A stretch of DNA of 64,000 bases, taken from assembly GCF_041860085.1 (NCBI RefSeq), contig NZ_CP124747.1, positions 1,302,001-1,366,000 on the forward strand, read 5' to 3'. Below are positions 43,360 through 52,234 of the stretch, piece after piece. A program made the translations under genes and the position numbers. Below the pieces are notes generated by a model, which was not told the origin of the DNA, ran no database searches, and was given only the letters and a program-made list of their open reading frames with translations. Within the stretch, counting starts at the first letter, position 1, and each line of letters starts with the position of its first letter. The DNA is from Schlesneria sp. DSM 10557. Its GTDB lineage: Bacteria > Planctomycetota > Planctomycetia > Planctomycetales > Planctomycetaceae.

Positions 43360-44318
43360 GAAACGCATTCGCTGACGAGATCACCGCTCTCGCTGATCAG
43401 GATCCCCGGATTGTGCTGCTGAGCGGCGATATTGGTAATCGGCTGTTCAACGATTTCAAAGACAGGCATCCCGATCGCTTCTACAATGTCGGTGTCGCAG
43501 AAGCTGACATGATCGGAATCGCGGCCGGATTGGCGCTGCAGGGCTTGAAGCCCGTCGCGTATACGATCGCCTCGTTCGCCGTCTACCGGGCTTATGAGCA
43601 GATTCGGGTCGATCTGTGCTATCTCAAACAACCGGTGGTGATCGTCGGTGTCGGCTCGGGACTCGGGTACGCTGCAAACGGCCCTACGCATCACTCCTGC
43701 GAAGACCTGGCAGTCCTGCGTGCGTTACCCGGCATGACGGTGCTCTCACCCGCCGATGCCTGGGAGCTGCGGTCCCTGCTGGGATCGGCAGTCAATCTGT
43801 CCGGCCCTTCCTACATTCGAATCGGAAAGAAGGGTGAGCCCACGGTGCATGCCGAACAGCCAGGGCTGACGATCGGCACGGCCTTTCCCCTGCGCCAGGG
43901 AAGCGACATTGCGTTACTCGGAACGGGGACATTATTGCCCATCGTCCTCGAAACTGCGGATCGACTTCAGCAGCGGGGTATCTCAGCCGCCGTCTACAGT
44001 GTGCACACAGTAAAGCCACTGGATGAGCACCTGCTGGCCGAGGTCTTCCGTAACACGAAACTGGTCGTCACCATCGAAGAGCACTCGCGAATCGGTGGAT
44101 TGGGTGGTGCGGTCGCGGAATGGCGCGCCGACCAAGTCTGTCCCGGGGCTCGGCTGCTTCGATTCGGGACCCCTGACGAAATTCTTCATCACACGGGCGA
44201 ACAAGAACATGCCCGACACGCGGCAGGACTGACGCCAGAACGTCTGTCTCAGGACATCGACTCCGCGTGGGAACAGTCCCAGACTGACAGCGACACCTCG
44301 AATCGGATCTCCCCATGA
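43356..44318 (+). CDS. Transketolase, C-terminal subunit
   Basis: A 320-residue pyrimidine-binding and C-terminal half of transketolase, the partner of the gene just upstream (overlap ATGA). It has the RNAFADEITALADQDPRIVLLSGDIGNRLF start, the FYNVGVAEADMIGIAAGLALQGLKPVAYTIASF block (catalytic Glu in GVAEADM), PTHHSCEDLAVLRALPGMTVLSPADAW and the C-terminal TIEEHSRIGGLGGAVAEW region. Together with the N half it forms a heterotetrameric transketolase that moves two-carbon ketol units. It is followed directly by the alcohol dehydrogenase (ATGA overlap). Confidence 0.9.
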   Translation: MRNAFADEITALADQDPRIVLLSGDIGNRLFNDFKDRHPDRFYNVGVAEADMIGIAAGLALQGLKPVAYTIASFAVYRAYEQIRVDLCYLKQPVVIVGVGSGLGYAANGPTHHSCEDLAVLRALPGMTVLSPADAWELRSLLGSAVNLSGPSYIRIGKKGEPTVHAEQPGLTIGTAFPLRQGSDIALLGTGTLLPIVLETADRLQQRGISAAVYSVHTVKPLDEHLLAEVFRNTKLVVTIEEHSRIGGLGGAVAEWRADQVCPGARLLRFGTPDEILHHTGEQEHARHAAGLTPERLSQDIDSAWEQSQTDSDTSNRISP

Positions 44319-45355
44319 AAACCCCAGCGGCCATCCTTGTTGAACTGTCGCAACCTCTGGAACTCGTCGATCTGGAAATCCCAGCCCTCAAGCCGGGCCA
44401 GGCCCTCGTCGAAATCGCGTTTAGTGGAGTCTGTCACACGCAGGTCCTCGAAGCACGGGGCCGACGCGGTCCCGATCGCTTTCTGCCCCATTGCCTCGGC
44501 CATGAAGGGAGTGGGATCGTCCGCGAAGTCGGGGCGAATGTGACTCGAGTCCAACCCGGAGACCATGTCGTTCTGTCGTGGATTAAAGGGAGCGGGGGAG
44601 ATGTCCCGGGGACCAAATACCAGTGGAATGGCAAAGAGGTGAACGCGGGGGGGATCACGACATTCAGCCGCTATTCTGTGATCAGTGAAAACCGGTTGAC
44701 GAAGCTCGACCAAGGCCTCCCCTTTGATCTGGCCGCTCTACTGGGATGCGCCATTCCGACGGGCGCAGGGATGGTCTTCAATACGGCCAACGTTCGAACA
44801 GGCCAGAGCGTGGCTATCTTCGGCGTTGGAGGAATCGGACTTTCTGCCCTGGCCGCAGCCAGCGCCAGTGGGGCCACACCCCTGATCGCCATCGACCGGC
44901 TTCCGTCCAAGCTGGATCTCGCGCGCGAGCTGGGTGCGTCTCACACGATCTGCGTTACAGAAACCAACCCCGTAGAATCGATCATGGCGATCTCTCCGGG
45001 AGGCGTCGATATCGCCATCGAAGCCACGGGACGAGCTGCCGTCATGCAGCAGGCTCTCGAATCGGTACGGGCTCAAGGTGGAGCCGCAATCGTCGCCGGA
45101 AATGCACCGCAGGGGGAATCGTGGCAACTCGACCCACGTCAGCTCAATCAGGGAAAGCGAATCATCGGGACCTGGGGAGGCGACAACGTCCCTGATCGAG
45201 ACTTCCCTCGATATCAGCGACTGCTGCTCGCCGGGAAACTGCCGCTGCAGAGTCTCCTGGCCAGACAGTACCCCTTGTCAGGTATCAACGACGCCCTGAA
45301 TGACCTCGAAGCCGGGCTGGTACCTCGTCCCCTGATTGACCTGTCACGCATCTGA
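44315..45355 (+). CDS. Zinc-type medium-chain alcohol dehydrogenase lacking the structural zinc lobe
   Basis: A 346-residue MDR enzyme. The catalytic-zinc ligands are present: Cys in GVCHTQ (near residue 39) and His-Glu in CLGHEGSG (near 60). The four-Cys structural-zinc lobe that follows in most alcohol dehydrogenases is absent: the region reads SWIKGSGGDVPGTKYQWNGKEV. The Rossmann motif AIFGVGGIGLSALAAASASG lies near 170-190 and the Asp-Arg IAIDRLPSK favours NAD over NADP. It would oxidise an alcohol or reduce an aldehyde or ketone made by the transketolase; that link is inferred from the operon. Start overlaps the transketolase C stop by 4 bp. Confidence 0.86.
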   Translation: MKTPAAILVELSQPLELVDLEIPALKPGQALVEIAFSGVCHTQVLEARGRRGPDRFLPHCLGHEGSGIVREVGANVTRVQPGDHVVLSWIKGSGGDVPGTKYQWNGKEVNAGGITTFSRYSVISENRLTKLDQGLPFDLAALLGCAIPTGAGMVFNTANVRTGQSVAIFGVGGIGLSALAAASASGATPLIAIDRLPSKLDLARELGASHTICVTETNPVESIMAISPGGVDIAIEATGRAAVMQQALESVRAQGGAAIVAGNAPQGESWQLDPRQLNQGKRIIGTWGGDNVPDRDFPRYQRLLLAGKLPLQSLLARQYPLSGINDALNDLEAGLVPRPLIDLSRI

Positions 45356-45442
45356 CGCTCAGCGCATCGTGCGGGCCCATTCGCAGCGATTTCCGCTGCC
45401 ATCACAGTCGCCCGGCCCTGACCCTCCTCCTGAAGTAGACGT

Positions 45443-46063
45443 ATGAGAATCGGCATCGATTTTGACAATACGCTGGTCTGCTACGATCAACTCTTCTGGA
45501 AACTGGCCAGTGAGCAGGGTCTTGTTGATGAGTCTGTTCCACCCAGGAAGAACGCGGTCCGTGATCATCTGCGACGACGAGGTCTCGAAGAGCGATGGAC
45601 GCAGCTTCAGGGGCTGGCGTACGGCAGTCGGATTCTGGAAGCAGATCCTTTCCCAGGGATGCTGGCGGCACTGAAGGAACTGCACGAGCGGGGAGCGGAA
45701 CTGGTTCTCATCAGTCACAAGACCCGAACCCCGATCGCCGGATCCCCCGTCGATCTTCATGCCGCCGCGCAGTCCTGGCTTTTGCAGAAGGGGCTCTGGA
45801 ACCCGAATTCAGAGCAATCCCTGTTTCAGGACGTCTACTTTGAACTAACCAAAGAAGAGAAATTGCAGCGCATCGCATATGCCGGTTGCGACTGGTTCAT
45901 CGACGATCTGATCGAACTTCTGACCGAGCCCCGTTTCCCGGTCGGTGTCCAGCGAGTCTTGTTTGACCCGCACACCGAGCTGCCCCATTTGCCGACCGGT
46001 ATTCTCCGACTGAAGGCGTGGAACGACGTGACATCGCTTTTCCCGTGCACCGACAAATCATGA
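45443..46063 (+). CDS. HAD-superfamily phosphatase
   Basis: A 206-residue hydrolase. HAD motif I is IGIDFDNTLV (Asp6 nucleophile, Asp8), motif II the Ser/Thr in VLISHKTRT (~residue 91-99) and motif III-IV the Lys/Asp region with DWFIDDLIELL (two Asp near 150-152). HADs remove phosphate from sugar phosphates among others. It sits in the sugar-activation operon, so a phosphatase step in nucleotide-sugar synthesis (as GmhB is for heptose) is plausible but not proven. The ATG has GGAGG-like bases 12 nt before it. Its stop TGA overlaps the next ATG. Confidence 0.84.
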   Translation: MRIGIDFDNTLVCYDQLFWKLASEQGLVDESVPPRKNAVRDHLRRRGLEERWTQLQGLAYGSRILEADPFPGMLAALKELHERGAELVLISHKTRTPIAGSPVDLHAAAQSWLLQKGLWNPNSEQSLFQDVYFELTKEEKLQRIAYAGCDWFIDDLIELLTEPRFPVGVQRVLFDPHTELPHLPTGILRLKAWNDVTSLFPCTDKS

Positions 46064-47097
46064 CACCACCCCCTGTCACCCCGCTCGATCTGGAGATTGC
46101 ACACGCCCTGCTGCAGCAATGCGGAAAGGACGATGCGGTCTTGCTCGAGCCCCTGACCGGCGGCCGAAACAATCGAACGTTTCGCGTCCGGGGAACTCGG
46201 GGTACGTGGTTACTCAAGCACTACTTTCACGACCAGAATCAGGGGTGGAATCGGGCGGAAAGGGAATGGGAATGGGCCACCTTCTGCTGGCAGTGTGGGG
46301 TGCGATGGGGGCCTGAACCGTTGGCCTTTGATCGGTCACGGCACGCCACACTCTCGGAATTTCTCGACGGTCGAAAACTGGACGCCAACGAACTCACGGA
46401 ACGACATGTGGAACAGTCAGCAAGCTTCGTCGCTGACATTAACGAGCACCGGAACAGTCCTCCGGCAACCAAGATTCGTGATGCTGCAGAAGCCTGTTTC
46501 TCACTGAAGGAACATCTCGACTGCGTCGAACGACGAATTTCCCGCCTGGCGGCGGTTCTCGTGAACGATGACCTCAGCCAGTCCCTCTCTGACTGGCGCG
46601 AGCGAGAACTGGAGCCCCGCTGGAAACAGCTCGTTTCGCGTGTGAAGGGTCGCGTTACACAAACGGAACTCGAGGAATTTCTGCCTCGTTCGTCGCGGTG
46701 TCTGTCACCGTCGGATTTCGGCTTTCACAACGCGCTCCTCACGGAAAACGACCGCCTGCGGTTCTTCGATTTTGAGTATGCCGGGTGGGATGATCCTGCA
46801 AAACTGGTCTGTGATTACTTTCTGCAGCCAGAGGTCCCCGTCCCGCTCCAGTATCAATCGCAACTGCTGCACGTCTTTTCGGATCGTAAGCTGTGGGGAG
46901 AAGTGGAACGCCGGGTCGAGCTCTTGTTTCCCGTTTTCGGAATCAAATGGTGCTGCCTTTTATTGAATGAATTCCTTGCGCAGGATCGCCGCCGCCGCGA
47001 GTTCTCGCAGACGGCGCCGATTACGGAATCGCGAAAAGCCGAACAGTTCGCTCGAGCCAGACAGCGACTGGCGTCTCTCGAAGAATTTCAAAGTTGA
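46060..47097 (+). CDS. Phosphotransferase family protein (APH/choline-kinase fold)
   Basis: A 345-residue kinase-like protein. The N-lobe has LLEPLTGGRNNRTFRV and WLLKHYFHD (Lys of strand 3). The C-lobe has LSPSDFGFHNALLT, in which SDxxxHN is the Brenner-type catalytic loop, and FFDFEYAGWDDPAKLVCDYF, the DFE metal motif. The fold is that of aminoglycoside and choline kinases, with a small-molecule or sugar substrate. ATG at 46060 overlaps the HAD stop (ATGA); an in-frame ATG at 46018 lies inside the HAD gene. It is the last gene of the sugar cluster. Confidence 0.82.
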   Translation: MTPPPVTPLDLEIAHALLQQCGKDDAVLLEPLTGGRNNRTFRVRGTRGTWLLKHYFHDQNQGWNRAEREWEWATFCWQCGVRWGPEPLAFDRSRHATLSEFLDGRKLDANELTERHVEQSASFVADINEHRNSPPATKIRDAAEACFSLKEHLDCVERRISRLAAVLVNDDLSQSLSDWRERELEPRWKQLVSRVKGRVTQTELEEFLPRSSRCLSPSDFGFHNALLTENDRLRFFDFEYAGWDDPAKLVCDYFLQPEVPVPLQYQSQLLHVFSDRKLWGEVERRVELLFPVFGIKWCCLLLNEFLAQDRRRREFSQTAPITESRKAEQFARARQRLASLEEFQS

Positions 47098-47494
47098 GTT
47101 GATGCGAAGAAATTGAGCGGCCACTCAATTCAGGACCGCTAAAGCGTACCTCTGATCGTGTCTGCATCCCATCTTCATGTGGTCGATTGCACAAGTGTCG
47201 CACTTCTTACTAACTCACCGGCTGAATTTCTGGGGAACGGGGTAACGCCACGCAGAGCGTGATAACGGTCATCGATCTCAAGTTCATCTTCGGGAGAGAA
47301 ACGGTCACCTTCACGTCTGCAGCGGATGACCTGTTGCTGCACTCAGGCTTAGATCGGGCTGAGATGAGTTTGAACCCGATTTCGCCGAAATTGTAGAATA
47401 TCAAGATAGTTGTTGAGCTGGATTTTAGGAATTCGTATGGTGATTCTCGAATCGTGTTACGCCCCGATCGGTTTTTACTTTGAAAGGCAAATTC
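47098..47494. other. Intergenic gap with a short hairpin and a promoter-like pair
   Basis: AATTGAG/CTCAATT forms a 7-bp stem at 47111-47130, right after the sugar cluster, but has no T-tract. A -35-like TTGAGC (47413-47418) and -10-like TATGGT (47436-47441) with a 17-bp spacer lie 54 bp before the PEP-CTERM start; both are 4 of 6 matches. No gene is supported. Confidence 0.35.
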
Positions 47495-48271
47495 ATGAAG
47501 CTTTGGGCCAAGCAACTCATTCGATGTAGCCTGTTCGCAGCGATCGCATGTTTCGTACCTGTTCAAAGTTCGTTACGCGCGAGTCCCATCTACCTTTCGT
47601 CTGACGTGACAATTTCGTTCGACCCGGATTCCGCCGTGATCGGCGACGAGTTCACGGTTAATGGGAGTGGAGTGGGGGGCATCACCCTCAACGAAAGTCT
47701 TACGAAAGGGGGAGGAACCACTTACGGCTATGGTTTTGTTAATACCGTAACCTACCCCAGCCTCATCGGATTTTTTATCGGCAACGGCACAGGAGTCACC
47801 CGTGTCGATCCTCCAGATGCATTCCTCGGAACCTCGTCACTTGAGATCAATCTGCACGGCCTCTGGAGGAATGAAGGAGCTCCCTGGGGACCGCCAGTAA
47901 TCGATTTTGCCCACTTCGGCGTGAGGAGCAACAATGAAGATGCTGTCGACGTCGGCCGATTTGTCTTATCCGTGGACTGGCACAACGGTAACACCTACCA
48001 GGTCGATAAATCGTTTACTCAGGTGGGCGAAGCGTTTGAGGCATTCAATTACTTGGCACTTCATAACCCGTCACCCGTTCCGGTGGGAACCGAACTGGAA
48101 CTGACAGCTTTTATAGGCTTATATTTCACCGGAAACAGCCTGGGTGGAACAACGTTATCCCCTTCCGGAACAGCCGTTCCCGAGCCATCGACATTCGCAT
48201 TGGCAGGACTGGGAGTCGTGAGCGTTCTCGTCACTTCCCTGCGGAAAAAAACGTCCCCTGCAGCTACATAA
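47495..48271 (+). CDS. PEP-CTERM sorting-domain protein
   Basis: A 258-residue exported protein. Residues 1-31 form a signal peptide (MKLWAKQLIRCSLFAAIACF). The body is beta-rich with no known domain. The last ~25 residues carry the PEP-CTERM tag: VPEPSTFALAGLGVVSVLV followed by SLRKK, that is Pro-Glu-Pro, a hydrophobic helix and a basic tail. Such proteins are sorted and cleaved by exosortase, and often bind to an exopolysaccharide matrix (family knowledge). ATG 47495 follows AAAGG at a proper distance; TTG at 47480 is less likely. No exosortase gene is in this window. Confidence 0.88.
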   Translation: MKLWAKQLIRCSLFAAIACFVPVQSSLRASPIYLSSDVTISFDPDSAVIGDEFTVNGSGVGGITLNESLTKGGGTTYGYGFVNTVTYPSLIGFFIGNGTGVTRVDPPDAFLGTSSLEINLHGLWRNEGAPWGPPVIDFAHFGVRSNNEDAVDVGRFVLSVDWHNGNTYQVDKSFTQVGEAFEAFNYLALHNPSPVPVGTELELTAFIGLYFTGNSLGGTTLSPSGTAVPEPSTFALAGLGVVSVLVTSLRKKTSPAAT

Positions 48272-48327
48272 TCGACACCGCTGAGCGTGTCTAACCGAAC
48301 TGCTCTTAGTCTGCATAGCCTCTTGGA

Positions 48328-48377
48328 CAGGGTGCAGCGGCATATTCAGCATGGGCTGGACATGCCGCTGCACCCTG
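48328..48377. terminator. 16-bp perfect hairpin between convergent genes
   Basis: CAGGGTGCAGCGGCAT (48328-48343) is matched exactly by its reverse complement at 48362-48377 around an 18-nt loop. It lies between the PEP-CTERM gene and the oxidoreductase, both ending toward it, which suits a two-way terminator, but no T-tract follows on either strand. An attachment site or relic element is possible. Confidence 0.5.
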
Positions 48378-48401
48378 TATCGCTGCTAATTCGCCAATCG
48401 T

Positions 48402-49454
48402 TCATGACTTCGAGTGATTTGAAGGCATTGGATCATCGCTCACCTGAATGACTTTCTTCCCGAAGTTAGCCCCTTTCAGAAGACCGATCAGCTCCCCGGG
48501 CGCGTTCTTAAGTCCCTGAGTGATATCTTCCTTGAACTTGATCTTCCCCTGCTTGATCCACTGGCTCATGTCGCTATGGAACTGGGGGAACTGCGAAGCG
48601 AAGTCCCAGACGATAAAGCCCTGAAAGGTGAGGCGCTGGACGAGAATCTGCTGCATCAGCAGTGGCAGGCGATCAGGACCGGGGGGCAAACCGGTCGCGT
48701 TGTAGTGAGCGATCAGCCCGCAAACCGGGATACGGGCAAAGTCATTAAGTAGTGGGAAGACAGCATTGAAGACGTGACCACCGACATTCTCGAAATAGAT
48801 GTCGATCCCCTTGGGGCAGGCGGCCTCCAGACGCTCGGCCAAATCCCCCTCATGATGGTTCAGGCATTCATCGAATCCGAGTTCCTCGCGCACGAACCGG
48901 CATTTTTCTTTTCCACCGGCGATCCCGACAACGCGACAACCCCGTATCCCGGCAATCTGGCCGACCAGCGACCCGACCGCGCCCGATGCTGCCGCGACGA
49001 CCAGTGTTTCGCCCGACTTGGGTTTTCCAATGTTGTGCAGCCCTGCATACGCCGTGAACCCGGGCATCCCCAGCACGCTCAGCGCGTAGGAAAGAGGACC
49101 GGCGGCTGGATCGATCCGGCGAACATTTTCTCCCCCCGAAAGTGCGTATTCCTGCCAGCCCTGTCCGGGATTGAAGACAAAGTCCCCGGGTTTGTAGTCG
49201 GGCAGGTTTGACGCAACGACCTGCGTCACCGCACTTCCTTCCATGACATCGCCAATCTGGACGGGTGCCGCGTACGACTTCCCCTCACTCATCCGTCCGC
49301 GCATATACGGATCGAGTGAAAGGTAGATTGCACGTAACAGCATTTTGCCCGCACCAGGCTCGGGAATGTCGCTCTCCACCAGTTTGAAGTTCTCGGGAAC
49401 AGGCTCACCATGCGGGCGCGAGACAAGCAGGATCTGCTGGTTGTTTTCGGACAT
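48402..49454 (-). CDS. NADPH-dependent oxidoreductase, CurA/leukotriene-B4 dehydrogenase-like
   Basis: A 350-residue zinc-free MDR enzyme that reduces alpha,beta-unsaturated carbonyls (family knowledge). LRAIYLSLDPYMRGRMSEG near 42-60 and the cofactor loop VVAAASGAVGSLVGQIAGIRG near 155-175 (AxxGxxG) are the family's marks, and IDIYFENVGGHVFNAVFP follows. There are no catalytic zinc Cys/His ligands, as expected. The C-terminal KEDITQGLKNAPGELIGLLKG block is also typical. It starts at ATG 49454 and is single, convergent with the PEP-CTERM gene. Length matches the usual ~330-350. Confidence 0.9.
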   Translation of the reverse strand: MSENNQQILLVSRPHGEPVPENFKLVESDIPEPGAGKMLLRAIYLSLDPYMRGRMSEGKSYAAPVQIGDVMEGSAVTQVVASNLPDYKPGDFVFNPGQGWQEYALSGGENVRRIDPAAGPLSYALSVLGMPGFTAYAGLHNIGKPKSGETLVVAAASGAVGSLVGQIAGIRGCRVVGIAGGKEKCRFVREELGFDECLNHHEGDLAERLEAACPKGIDIYFENVGGHVFNAVFPLLNDFARIPVCGLIAHYNATGLPPGPDRLPLLMQQILVQRLTFQGFIVWDFASQFPQFHSDMSQWIKQGKIKFKEDITQGLKNAPGELIGLLKGANFGKKVIQVSDDPMPSNHSKS

Positions 49455-50055
49455 TGCAGTACCTCGATTCCATCAGGAGGTCAGAACACGTTGCGAGATG
49501 CGGGACGATGACAGGAAGTTTCATGCCAGAGCAGGCCGAATTGCAACGATTATTTTACAGGGTCGCTCGGCCTTTGGGAGAGTACGATCAACTTACGACG
49601 ACGATCTTCACGGCGGCGATCTGCTCTGTGCAGGCGATTCGCCATTGCCCTGATACCACGCACTAATCAAGCTCCCCGTGACAACGGCGGCCCGGAAGAC
49701 AAGCTCCTTTATGAGAAGCTGCCGTGGGACAGAACCAGACGATTCAACGAAGCGGAATCGAGCTGATATTCCCTCGATCGCGCACGTCGTAAAAAACGGC
49801 GACCGACAATTTCAGCACGAACCAGATCGTCGTCAGCAGAGCGAATGACGACGTTACCGGAACGAGTGTCTGGAGTACGAAATTGTGTCCTTCGCAACGC
49901 TGAACAGAAGGAACGTGTTTGCTCCTGCAGGGAGATTCGAATTCGATCTCCCTTCGGGATCGCGAACAACCGCTCGTTCAGGCTGGGATGTCGCGACCGA
50001 TGGCTGTATTCTTCCCGCATCAACGAACTTTGATTCCTCAACCGAGACTTCCCTG
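49455..50055. other. 600-bp gap upstream of the DUF59-fusion gene
   Basis: No gene is supported. The frame of the downstream gene stays open back to ~49885, but those extra codons are unlike its family start and would hide the signal peptide. No terminator or repeat is seen. Confidence 0.45.
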
Positions 50056-51978
50056 ATGATGTTTGGACGCTCCCGCGCGATTCACTGCCTGATGCTGATC
50101 GGCGCAGTCACCTTTTGCGAGTCTTCAGAACGGGTGCTGGTCTGGGGCCAGACAGCGTCCCCTGGTTCCGCGCCACTGCGCGCGGCAGACCGGACAGACT
50201 CGTTCGAAACCAAACTGAAGCTGCTGGAAGAGGCGTGGGCTCGCAAGGACTTTGACCTGGCTCGATCACTGACGCATTCACTCCGGGACACCGTCCTTCA
50301 GACACAGATCGAGACCGAACCGGCCCCTGATTCACTGGTCGAAGCAGGACAGTTTCACCTGGTCGAATCGCTGGGGAACGCGGCAGCCAAGTGGGCTCAG
50401 GGCTGGAAGTACTACAAACAGATTTCCGTCGAAGAGCGGGCTCATGAGCCCCGTACGGGCGAACCGATTGAGATTGCCTTGAGCTTTCCCCAGGACCAGG
50501 TGACATCACTCGCGCGTGAAATCCGACTTGCCCGCATTGACGGTGACCAACTGGTCGAGGTCCCATGCCAGGTCCACAGCGAACTGCGTCGCGGCGACGT
50601 TCGAAGCTGTCGCATTCTCTGGCTGATGGACAGTAAACCCCGGGAAACACAGCGATTCCTTGTCCTGTACGGGAACCCCAATGCCGAGTTACCCGAGTAC
50701 CCGTCGGAGATGTCCGTCGAGGGCGAAGGTTATGGGTTGGATATTTCCAACTCGTTTTACAAAGCGTCACTCTCACGGCAGACGGGGCAACTCGAAAGGT
50801 TAACACTGCGACGTGAACATGGCCTGGAACTTTTTTCGGGAGGTCAGGGACACGGTGAGCCACCGGGCATCGACTGGGCTCATGACTATGTCGACAAAGG
50901 CTTTTTCCAGAAGCTTCGGATCTCGCTCTGGGAATCCTGTCCTGACTACGAAGTCATTCGGGGCCCGCTGTGCACCATCATCCGCCGCTGGGGATTTCCG
51001 CACTCACCTGTTCACCCGATCTATTCCCCCAGTCGCCTGAATATCCACGTTGAGTATCGGTTCTATGCCGGCCTGCCCTGGTTCGAGAAGCGGGGATCAA
51101 TGAAAGCCGTGCAGACGTTCGAAGTAGAGGCACTGCGGGACGATGAGTGGGTCTTTTCGGGCCAGTCATTCACTGACACCCTGTGGATGGGACGTAACGG
51201 CAAGTTGCACACGGGGAGTGTTCCCGCGGATCAGCACGAGGACTTGTGGGGAGTTGGCTTTTACCACAAAGAAAGTAAAGATTCGTTCGTCGCTCTCTTC
51301 TTGGAGCATCATGCGGAGGGGTTGCCGGAACTGAAGCACACGGGAACCCCTCAAATGTTCTATCGCTGGCACGGACCAGTCTGGAGCCGCTACCCGCTGC
51401 CGGTGAAAGTGGTCCCCGCCGGGGCGGTCCTCAAACAGAAAAACGCCTACGTCTCGATCCCGTTCTCAGAACCGGAAGGAGCCGCCACGATCGAGCAACT
51501 CCGTCGCTCCCTGCTCGCCCCGCTGGTCCCCGCAGCAGTGGACTCGCCAGTCAATTGGAAATCCCAGCCTGAGGCCGACAGCGACGTCGCCAATCCCTTC
51601 AATCGACTGGCTCGCCCCGGGGAAGGGAACGAGGGAACCGCCATGAAACAACGAATCTGGGACGCCCTGCGCGACTGCAAGGACGCTCAGCTGTATAAAG
51701 CCGACATCAATGTTGTCGATCTGGGACTTGTCTACGACGTGCGACTTCGGGGTGATGGGGTCACAGTCATCATGGCCATGCCGCACCGCGGCCGACCGAT
51801 GCTGGGCTACTTCATCGATGGCTCCATCTCGGTTCATCCCACATTCTCACTTCCCGTGCGTGAGCGGTTGATGAAAGTCCCCGGCGTTCGGCAGGTCGTC
51901 GTCGAGCAGACCTGGGACCCGGGCTGGAGTTCAAATCGCCTGACCGATGTCGGCCGTGCCAAGCTCGGCCTGGACTAG
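50056..51978 (+). CDS. Secreted protein with C-terminal DUF59 (MIP18-like) domain
   Basis: A 640-residue protein. A signal peptide (residues 1-30, MMFGRSRAIHCLMLIGAVTF) precedes ~500 residues of a large beta-rich region: ERAHEPRTGEPIEIALSFPQDQV, a REIRLARIDGDQLVEVPCQV strand set and PGIDWAHDYVDKGFFQKLRI, which recalls the frame of exo-acting polysaccharide lyases, though no catalytic residues are assigned. The final ~110 residues (QRIWDALRDCKDAQLYKADINVVDLGLVYDV...GVRQVVVEQTWDPGW) are a DUF59 domain, normally a cytosolic Fe-S cluster assembly part (PaaD/SufT-like); its usual Cys is missing here. Finding it in an exported protein is unusual. ATG 50056 or 50059. Confidence 0.72.
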   Translation: MMFGRSRAIHCLMLIGAVTFCESSERVLVWGQTASPGSAPLRAADRTDSFETKLKLLEEAWARKDFDLARSLTHSLRDTVLQTQIETEPAPDSLVEAGQFHLVESLGNAAAKWAQGWKYYKQISVEERAHEPRTGEPIEIALSFPQDQVTSLAREIRLARIDGDQLVEVPCQVHSELRRGDVRSCRILWLMDSKPRETQRFLVLYGNPNAELPEYPSEMSVEGEGYGLDISNSFYKASLSRQTGQLERLTLRREHGLELFSGGQGHGEPPGIDWAHDYVDKGFFQKLRISLWESCPDYEVIRGPLCTIIRRWGFPHSPVHPIYSPSRLNIHVEYRFYAGLPWFEKRGSMKAVQTFEVEALRDDEWVFSGQSFTDTLWMGRNGKLHTGSVPADQHEDLWGVGFYHKESKDSFVALFLEHHAEGLPELKHTGTPQMFYRWHGPVWSRYPLPVKVVPAGAVLKQKNAYVSIPFSEPEGAATIEQLRRSLLAPLVPAAVDSPVNWKSQPEADSDVANPFNRLARPGEGNEGTAMKQRIWDALRDCKDAQLYKADINVVDLGLVYDVRLRGDGVTVIMAMPHRGRPMLGYFIDGSISVHPTFSLPVRERLMKVPGVRQVVVEQTWDPGWSSNRLTDVGRAKLGLD

Positions 51979-52131
51979 GTCGCGCTGACAGCAAGACCGG
52001 CCGTCGTGAGAGCGGGCCTCGTCTCGACAGGTTAGCGATACGACAGAGTGGCGGGCTAACCCCTGCGTCGCCGCCGGTGCCAGAAAATCTCTCTCCCTTG
52101 CACGAGAGCTCTCTCCGCAGGCCGGCCTACC

Positions 52132-52150
52132 GTGTATGTGTGTGTGTGTG
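52132..52150 (+). repeat. Short GT dinucleotide tract
   Basis: A 19-bp GTGTATGTGTGTGTGTGTG microsatellite-like tract lies in the gap between the DUF59-fusion gene and the DUF447 gene. Such tracts may vary in length; no role is known here. Confidence 0.7.
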
Positions 52151-52234
52151 ACTGGCTGTAAGTGTCCGCGGGAAAATCACCGCTTCACACCGCGAGACAC
52201 GCACCGCAGCACGCCGGGGTAAGGCGGGGAATTC

